64,000 nucleotides of DNA from Anniella stebbinsi. Its lineage: Eukaryota; Chordata; Lepidosauria; Squamata; Anniellidae. Positions 56,743 to 64,000 of the stretch are shown in pieces. The position numbers were made by a program, and so were the translations under genes. The DNA is taken from NCBI GenBank assembly GCA_029215795.1, contig JARDYH010000002.1, positions 276,094,310 to 276,158,309 on the forward strand, given 5' to 3'. Within the stretch, counting starts at the first letter, position 1. Every line of letters starts with the position of its first letter. The notes beneath the pieces were generated by a model. The model saw only the letters and a program-made list of their open reading frames with translations, did not search any database and had not been told where the DNA came from.

Positions 56743-57804
56743 GTTGGTGGAATGGGGTGTTTTTCAAGCTACGGTGAAAGCCAAGGTAACAAAGCAAAAC
56801 ACAAACAAATGAACATCTACCTTGGTATGGCTTTATCCATCAAGGTTCCATGATATATATTTGAAAAATATAACAGGCTCTTTCAGTGTTAGTACACTTT
56901 TTGATGTAATTGCAATTCATAAATATCAGGATTCCTTCTCTTTCTGATGTTCAGCAGGGGGTGCTGGTGCTTATGTGGGCAAAACAGCACCACCCTTGCA
57001 CAACTGGGAGGTATCAATAGCCTATGGAGAAAATACCTCAAGGCTTGTTGAACTACAATATACACATATCAAAGGGAGGTGGATAAATCCCAAGCAGTCC
57101 AATTTGAACCAAATGTGCACAGTGGCCTTGGAATGCTACTGGCGGGAAAAAACAGAAAATAGGTTGGGAGGAGAAATGGATTTGGGGTATCATGGAGGAG
57201 GGCATGGCTGATTGACTAGAAGGAGCAGTGGACATGAGCATTTTTGCCAACACAAACCTCAAGTGGGACTTCGTTGCTTGTCCCCCTGGTAGTTTATGTT
57301 GGCAAAAATATTTTGTAGTGACCTTTAAGCAACTGATTGTGGAAATGCAAACGTAGTTAAGAGGGATTTCTTGATAACTCTTAAATGTATGTGAAAAAAT
57401 AGCAAATGGGCTTCATTCATTTTAAAAAATGTTTGTTTTCCTTCTGGCTGTTTTTTTTTTGTAAACCATTTACAGTTTCTGATAACAAAGACGATCAGGT
57501 TATTTTCCATTTAGCGGACAATTACAGTCCTTCAAAAATAGTTGTGTTGTTTTTCGATATCCTTACTCGGTAAAGTGATTCAACCTGATTTTCATCCAAT
57601 CTGGCTTCATAATGCTCACCTCAGCCCCCAAGGCTTGCTTCCCCCCCCCCCCCCAAAAACCTGGTGTCTTGCCAAGGACAAAAGGATACAGGAGCAAGGA
57701 CTACACAAGCAGGGAAGATGTACAGCTTTTATTAGATAGCAGGCAAGAAAAAAAGATACAAGAAGCTGTAACAAGAAGCTTTTGAGCAAAGATTATCTCA
57801 AAAC

Positions 57805-57806
57805 CC

Positions 57807-57840
<34 letters not shown>

Positions 57841-57985
57841 ATTATTAATTACATTTATATACCGCCCCATAGCTGAAGCTGTCTGGGCAGTTTACAGAAG
57901 ATTAAAAGACTGAACAGTAAAAATCTGTATACAAAATGTTAAACCATAAAAACAGCTGACATTTAAAACAATTCTAAACTCTCTA
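57805..57985 (-). mobile_element. L2-type 3' UTR with (ATT)n tail
   Basis: (ATT)n at about 57,808-57,847, then TTATATACCGCCCCATAGCTGAAGC-type 3' UTR complement. Confidence 0.75.
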
Positions 57986-58586
57986 TTTCTCTTGTCGGGA
58001 GCCCCAGTGGAATGGCAATTATGCATCCGGCACCCTCTCCTGCAATTGAGGTCTGTGTTGAAACAGAAGCCAGGGAGTTTTATTTATACTTGAGAGCTGT
58101 CTAGCCCATGTGTTCACTTGTACTATTGGCCTGCTTGGTCACACCGTGGGATGATAATGTTCTCGATCTTTATCAGTGTTTCTAAACATCTTCATGGGGA
58201 AATCAGCTGTCTGCCCTTGGTAGACAAGGGCTTCTGCCGGACTTCAAAGCTGCACTATCTTGTGATCACATATACACTACTGGGAAGCACACCAAGAAAG
58301 CCAACCGGTCTAGAGGTGAGGGTCTTCATCTCATTGCATCAGCCTGAGCTGGTGGTTGGTGGCCGACACAGATAACTCTGGCGGTCTTCTTTTACTCCCT
58401 ATTTGGTATCACATGGCGCAGACCACTGATTGTGTAATACATAGAAATCATATTAAGCATAAATAAAGTAAAAGGCTTTCTCATAGGCATTCAAGCATTG
58501 GGTCAGGATGGCTGCCAGGATTTTTAATGCTTGTTTATAGTAAGAGCGCCAGGAGATAGGGCTAACATTTTGCAATGCTGCATCCT

Positions 58587-58979
58587 TAGGAATGAATGAA
58601 TCTATCAATTTCAGTTTCCCTCATTTTTCCAGTCTGAAGTCCAATTTCCCCCCTGAATTTTGAGATTTAAATAAGCATTTGTATGAAAATTCGTAAAACA
58701 GATTTTCTTCCACATTTCTCCCAACGTATTCATTTTGTTTGCATTTTGGCCTAATCAGATTTTTGCAAGTAATTTTTCCAATACAATCAATTTAATGTTA
58801 TTTACCCTAACATGCAGATTTTTATGTGCAGTTTATGATTGGAGAACTCAATTGCAAACTCCAGAGAATTGCAAATTCTGAAAAATAACTAGGTTTCAGT
58901 TTGCATTGTGATTCAAAAGGGAGAAATTGGGTAAATGTGCATTAAAATGAAGATGGAATTAATGTCTCCCCATTCCTAA
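58587..58979. repeat. AT-rich interspersed repeat, copy 2
   Basis: Partner of 46,560-46,943, bounded by TAGGAATG and CATTCCTA inverted ends. The flanks show no target duplication. Confidence 0.6.
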
Positions 58980-59194
58980 GAGTTCTCCAACCTGATGCTC
59001 TCCAGATGTGTCAGACTGAAACTTTCATAATTTCAGCCAGCAGCATAGGCTGCTGTAGTTCTTCAAGATCCTTCATTGCTAAAGCACACACACACACACA
59101 CACACACACAAGAAACACAATCCTAAAAAAGCATGTATTTTGATTAGCTTATCCATAATCCTGTAATTTCACTTATCCTTTTACTTTGTTGCAG

Positions 59195-59304
59195 TTTTCA
59201 TGAAATGGCGATGTACGATGTGCCTGCCATTATAAATTTTGTTCTTGCTAAAACTGGGCAGGAACAAATATATTATGTTGGCTATTCCCAAGGCTCCACT
59301 ATAG
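59195..59304 (+). CDS. Acid-lipase family gene, exon 5 (nucleophile elbow)
   Basis: 110 bp between TTTGTTGCAG and a GTATGT donor. With exon 4 it reads ...[37 protein letters not shown] and QGSTIG. G-Y-S-Q-G is the G-x-S-x-G nucleophile elbow with the catalytic Ser; most acid lipases have His at the second position. The F-H-E-M-A-x-Y-D-x-P motif is strongly conserved. The exon leaves G for a Gly codon with exon 6. The isolated exon at 10,105-10,214 is its diverged paralogue. Confidence 0.92.
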
Positions 59305-60747
59305 GTATGTTGTCCAAGCAGCATACTGCTATTGTGTTGAACTGCAAACTGGTGGTGGAATACAAATTGCACAATGCTGTATGTAAATGTCACTTCACAC
59401 AGCGGTAGATATTGCTTAAGTGTATTGTTAACAGTATATATTTTGATTAAACAGAAGTTGCTTTTCCTATGTTACACTGAAGATAAAAGTGGAGAATGTA
59501 GTCCTTTATAAAGAACATAGGAAGCTGCCTTAAACTGAATCAAGCCTTTGATCCATCTAGCCTTCTTCATTGTGGTTTCCTCCAGATGTTTTGGAATACG
59601 ACTCCTATTAGACCCAGCTACCATGATCTAGGGAAATTTTAAAAAGAGAGAGAGAAAAAAGGTATTTGCGTAGCTTGGGAATAACATCATACATTGGCAC
59701 CAGGCGAGCCTCCTTGGGGAGAGCATTCCACAACCATGATGCCACCTCTGAGAACACCGCTTCCCCAGTGGCCACTTACTCCACCACCAGTCTGGTCTTG
59801 CTGGCTGGCTACAAACTGCATTTACTCCCACTCCATGTGTTCAACTTCATAGGAGCTGGGGCTGCACACACGCACACATGCACACACACATGCACACACG
59901 CATGCACGCACACAGAGGCACACACAAACTGGGGTGTGGGAAGGCTTTAACATCACCCCCATGCACAAGATAGCTGGTGTGGGAGTGTTGGAAAGTCTTG
60001 CCTAACCTACAGTAGAATTGCTTTATATAGAGAAAGTGTGGCAAGATAGCTTTTAGTATTGGAGGCACGAAACATACATTAGACCCAGTTTAAAAGACAT
60101 TCAAATCAGCTTACTTTATAGTGTATTTATACACATTGTCAGAGAAGGCTATCTGCCACTGTTTAACTACAAGCAACTCCTAAAGCTGGGAGTGTGAGTG
60201 TAAATAAGCAAAAGCATGAGATACTGCTTCATCAAGGAAGGGAGCCCCATGACGTTTGCTGTAGATGCAAAAGAAAGAAGGAAGAGCACCAGGAGGGAAC
60301 AGAAAATAGGATCTGATCAAGCTTCAGGGCATTTTTCTTACTGCCCCCTAGTGTCTGGAAGCATGCAGAGTCATTCCCATTTTCCAGCAGGGGGAGGCTG
60401 CTTCAGGAGGCTATAGCGTCCTCTTCCTCCTTCTCTTCTCAGTGACCCTGTTTTGCATTGCTCTTCTGCATTACAATTAGCAGTGTAGAACTAGGTGGTG
60501 GGAGCAATAGGGAATGGGGGCCACACTGGAGGCATCTGAGGGCCACTTGGGGCCCATGGCTTTGCTAGACAAGTCCTGATAGTATGTATGTCTGAAAAGC
60601 ACTGAATGTGTCATTTGGTGATTTCCCACATGAAAACTCCACCCAAGCATGACAGTTGATTGGGTAGTCACAGATCAACTGCTCAAGGAAAGATTTTTTT
60701 GATCAAGTGAATCTAGTCATTGGACAAAAGCCGATCATTTGTCCATT

Positions 60748-60750
60748 GCC

Positions 60751-60790
<40 letters not shown>

Positions 60791-60990
60791 AATTTATTTC
60801 TTACCCGCCTCTCCGTCTGGATCGAGGCGGGGAACAACAACATGATAAAATACATAAAACTAATTAAAAACATGACAATTATTATTAAAACTGCATAAAA
60901 ACATCCTAAAACATCCTAAAAACATTCTAAAAATTACACTGGATATGCCTGCCGGAAGAGAACAGTCTTTATAGCTTTCTTAAGCTATAG
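60748..60990 (-). mobile_element. L2-type LINE 3' end with (AAT)n tail
   Basis: The tail at 60,750-60,788, then a 3' UTR nearly identical to 13,874-14,110, ending in coding complement CCGGAAGAGAACAGTCTTTA. 5'-truncated. Confidence 0.88.
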
Positions 60991-61184
60991 TCGTGTGAAA
61001 CAGTTCTCAAAATAGGGAAGACATGAAGGTTGGAGTAGGGAAGTTTGTAATGCAAACTCTCTCCACACTGCTCAAAGTGTCTGGCCCCATTTTGAGCCTA
61101 CCATGCTTTGATCCTAGCTTGAAATGGGGTTTGAATCCCAGTCCTGCTGCACACTTGTCTGTCATCCATTTATCCATCCATCCA

Positions 61185-61260
61185 TCCATTACATTTCTAT
61201 ACTACCCAATAGCAAAGCTCTCTGGGTGGTTGAAAAAGATTTTTAAAAACTTTAAAATAC
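61185..61260 (-). mobile_element. L2-type 3' UTR fragment
   Basis: TTCTATACTACCCAATAGCAAAGCTCTCTG, preceded by (ATCC)n, is the complement of the L2 3' UTR. Diverged. Confidence 0.6.
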
Positions 61261-61848
61261 AATATCATGTATAATATAAAAATGAACATATAAACAGAAC
61301 AGATACAAATACACACTTGAAGATCCAAACAATATCCCATGACCTAATTAAAAATCTACTTTCCTATCTGCTTTCTTCTAGCCAGAAACGTCTTACCTTT
61401 CTGGGAGGGGGAAACAGGAGGTGGACAACTTTTTTTTTAGACAGGAGAGGCCACACATGCATAGAGCTTTAAATCCAACCAGGAGATCATGCAGCTTACT
61501 GTCTTTGTTTTTTTGAGAATTAAACCCAGAGATTTTTTCAAGCATTTAACTGGATCACTTTAAAAGCTGAATTAATTCGGAGGCCAAGCCAGGATGTGTG
61601 GAGTCACACATCCTTAAATAGAGTAGTTACCAAAGAAGAATGTTGATTTCCCCTGACTACATGCATAGAGCAACCTTTTTGTCCTTTTGACCGTTATTGC
61701 AGATAACCTGATATATAGTTCATGACCCGATGTCTCAAATGCAAATCTCATCATCAATACTAGATATGGATTTAGCCCCCTGTTCCTTGAGCTTTGGTGT
61801 TCTGGTTGTGTTTGTGAGGCTGATGTAATTCTTATTCTTTACTTTCAG

Positions 61849-61985
61849 GTTTCATTGCATTTTCAGCCATGCCCCAGTTGGCTCAGAAAATTAAAATATT
61901 CTTCATGTTTGGTCCTGTGCATTTGCTGAAACATGCCACATCTCCATATATAAAGCTATCACTTTTAAGTGATAATTTTACAAAG
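61849..61985 (+). CDS. Acid-lipase family gene, exon 6
   Basis: 137 bp, the usual size for this exon, between TTACTTTCAG and a GTACAG donor. It encodes GFIAFSAMPQLAQKIKIFF, MFGPVHLLKHATSPYI and KLSLLSDNFTK, matching the family G-F-I-A-F-S-x-x-P-x-L-A-x-x-I-K-x-F-x-A-L-G-P pattern and the start of the lid/cap region. The exon ends in phase 0. The remaining exons, with the catalytic Asp and His, are not visible before 64,000 and must lie to the right. Five of five expected exons are present in order and open, which argues for a functional gene or a very recent pseudogene. Confidence 0.9.
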
Positions 61986-64000
61986 GTACAGATTACTTTT
62001 TTTCCATAGGTAATCTCCATAATATATTAACATTATGCTTGAAATTGTTGTTGTTGTTGTTAAGCACAATCCAGCAAAAAAACAAAAACAATTAAGTCAA
62101 TTAAAATAAATGAGATTTCAATCCATCACTTTCAGTGAGAATTGGTCCCATTTCCCATTGACAATATGGGTTAAGCTCCAAAGTCGTACAGAAATGTAGA
62201 AAGCAAAACACAAATGAGGAGTGTGAACATAGGGCCAAACTAAAAGTTTTGCTAATCATGTGTATTGCACCTATGTGCTGTAGTTTTCCTTACTCTTGTG
62301 TAAGTGCATAGTCCCAATTCATACTGAGATCATAGTGCTTTGGGAAAGGCAGGGGAGGGGTCCATTGACTCCAATAGATCTTTCCTTTTTTAACCCCCCT
62401 TTGTTGGGTGGAATTTAGGGGAAGATCGGGGGGGAGGTTTAACCACCCCTTCCAGGAGCACCATGACCCCAATCTGAAATAGGGGCAGCACACGTAGCTA
62501 CATTATGTGTATATTAGCAGAATGTTTAGTTTGACACTTACTGCTTAGACCCTGAAGTATATTCAAGGATTTGTATCTTCTATTCTCAGTGTTTATTCAT
62601 AGTTCTTGTCCTAAATTTTTCATGCACTTCCATAGATTATCACGGTTGTCCATAAAATAGCCTGAAAAAGTAGTCCAATATTATTATCCCCATATTATGG
62701 TGTGTGTGTGTGTGTGTGTGTGTGACAGAGAGAAAGAGAGAGAGAGAGAGATTGAAGAAGAGTTCTTTACCTAAACTCCTTTAATGAGTTCATGACAGAT
62801 GTGAGATTTGAACCAGGGCCTTCCTGATGCTGATGAGCAAGAGAGCCCTCTCTCAAAAGAAAGGTGAACTTTACATGTTCTTGAATTTTGCTTCAGTCCA
62901 ATTCCCATTGAAATCTGAACTGGAGAAGAATTGCTGCCCCTTTATTTATGCAGTATAATGAAGTGATATAGCTGCATTACATTGCATATAGGAAAATAAA
63001 CAGGGGACAAACAACAAGTATGAGGGAGTGAAACCCATCCCCTGAAGAGCCTCTTAAAACTCACTCTGGGTACCTCTTCACTGGCACTTTGCCTTGCGGT
63101 GGTTTCAAAATGGCGGCAGTTGGGTTACATGAATCTGACGCCAATTCGAAGCAATCTAGGGGCAAAGGCCCTTTGCTCTGCACTAAAAAAGTCGGGCATT
63201 TTTCAAAGCGGAGAGGGCTGGGCAGGGAAGGGGTGGAGCAGCTGCCCTTCCCCCCATTTTAATTTTTTTTTAAAAAAGCCACACTTACCTTAGAATAGGT
63301 GGGCAGCTGCTCCAGCTGCTGCTCCAGCTGATGCTGGGCAGGCACGGGCGCAGCTGCGGCGACAGGAAAAGCCGCCGTGGCGCTCCTGCTGTGAAGACTG
63401 GCGGCAGGAGCATCAATGCGCAGCGCGCCAGAATAGGCACCATGAAGAGGCGGCCTCTGTTACACTGAATGGGAGAACGTTTAAGGGCACAACCCTATCA
63501 GTTGAACCCTAAGTGATCGTAAGTCTCTGAACTCAAAGGCTTATGGTCATCCTGTGCAGGGTGAAAGGAATGTGGTGGAGGTGCTCCACTCACCCTACAT
63601 TTTCACTAGATGGGCAGTTTTGCCCATCTAGCTGGGGCTGTGTGGAGGGGAGGAAAGGCAGCTGGGGAGGCTGGAGGATTTTTTGTAAGCTAGCAGCCCT
63701 TCGTAAACTGATCTGCCCCCTTCCTTTTCTACGATCTTGTGTTGGTGAGGCCATAAATACAGCTGGTGTGGTGTTTTTTTATGCCAGCAGCACGGGGGAG
63801 GAGGAGGGGCAGGGAGCTCCAATTCTCAGCTCTTAGCTCCTAACACTGATTATGATCTTAGCACTGGGAATCCGAACAATCCTATGCCCCCCTCAAGACT
63901 CTGTATAGAGGCCATAGGAATGCTCCCTCCAAACCTGAGAGATAGATAATTTTCCTGGGCCTTTATTGTCTTTGAAAATGATCCTAATTCTTTTGATTCT
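61986..64000. other. Start of lipase intron 6, unassigned
   Basis: Contains (GTT)n at about 62,045-62,060 and (TG)n/(AG)n at 62,700-62,752. No exon 7-like frame seen. Confidence 0.5.

Larger units (their letters stand above)
56743..59194. other. Lipase intron 4
   Basis: Holds an L2 fragment (57,805), an AT-rich repeat (58,587) and (CA)n at about 59,084-59,110. Otherwise nothing recognised. Confidence 0.6.
59305..61848. other. Lipase intron 5 with L2 fragments
   Basis: L2 pieces at about 59,660-59,800, 60,748-60,990 and 61,185-61,260, and a CACA/GCAC-rich tract at 59,865-59,930. The rest is unassigned. Confidence 0.6.

Overview
The window reads as intergenic and intronic DNA of a squamate reptile (lizard or snake). 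It carries CR1, L2-type and L1 LINEs side by side, L2-type 3' ends with (ATT)n tails, a Penelope-like element (PLE), a Ngaro tyrosine-recombinase retrotransposon and many palindromic hAT- and Harbinger-type MITEs. The only host gene supported is a spliced acid-lipase family gene on the + strand; all other long reading frames belong to transposable elements. The species assignment is an inference from repeat content.

Layout. 1-26,650 is a nested cluster. A minus-strand PLE is cut into three pieces (1-118, 7,399-8,834 and about 26,380-26,645) whose protein frames join exactly once the inserts are removed. A Ngaro element with gag, RT-RNase H, tyrosine recombinase and SGNH-hydrolase frames and A1-B1-A2-B2 split direct repeats (119-7,398) sits in the first gap. 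The second gap is a 17.5 kb block bounded by two copies of one 320-bp MITE family and a duplicated 9-bp flank. That block holds an isolated lipase exon 5, a 1.4 kb hAT foldback element with a perfect 8-bp target duplication, nested L1 and L2 LINEs, and a 965-bp palindrome.

26,650-43,700 is repeat-dense sequence without a host gene: an L1 3' end, L2 fragments, CR1 pieces, a further LINE, several DNA-transposon ends and low-complexity blocks.

43,752-61,985 holds five consecutive exons (called exons 2-6 after the LIPA/LIPF-type gene structure) of an acid-lipase paralogue. Coding lengths are 105, 118, 199, 110 and 137 bp, with canonical splice sites and compatible phases. It encodes a signal peptide, the alpha/beta-hydrolase N-terminal half and the nucleophile elbow GYSQG. 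The usual His-Gly oxyanion dipeptide reads Pro-Gly. The gene continues past the window. Its introns hold further hAT, Harbinger, CR1 and L2 insertions.

The most unusual points are: (i) the PLE whose two halves lie 17.5 kb apart at MITE ends, consistent with a MITE-pair macrotransposition that moved a lipase exon; (ii) the PLE's Cys/GIY-YIG segment lying in frame upstream of the RT; (iii) an L1 ORF2 frame with two successive FADD catalytic boxes; (iv) the lipase with an altered oxyanion-hole motif.
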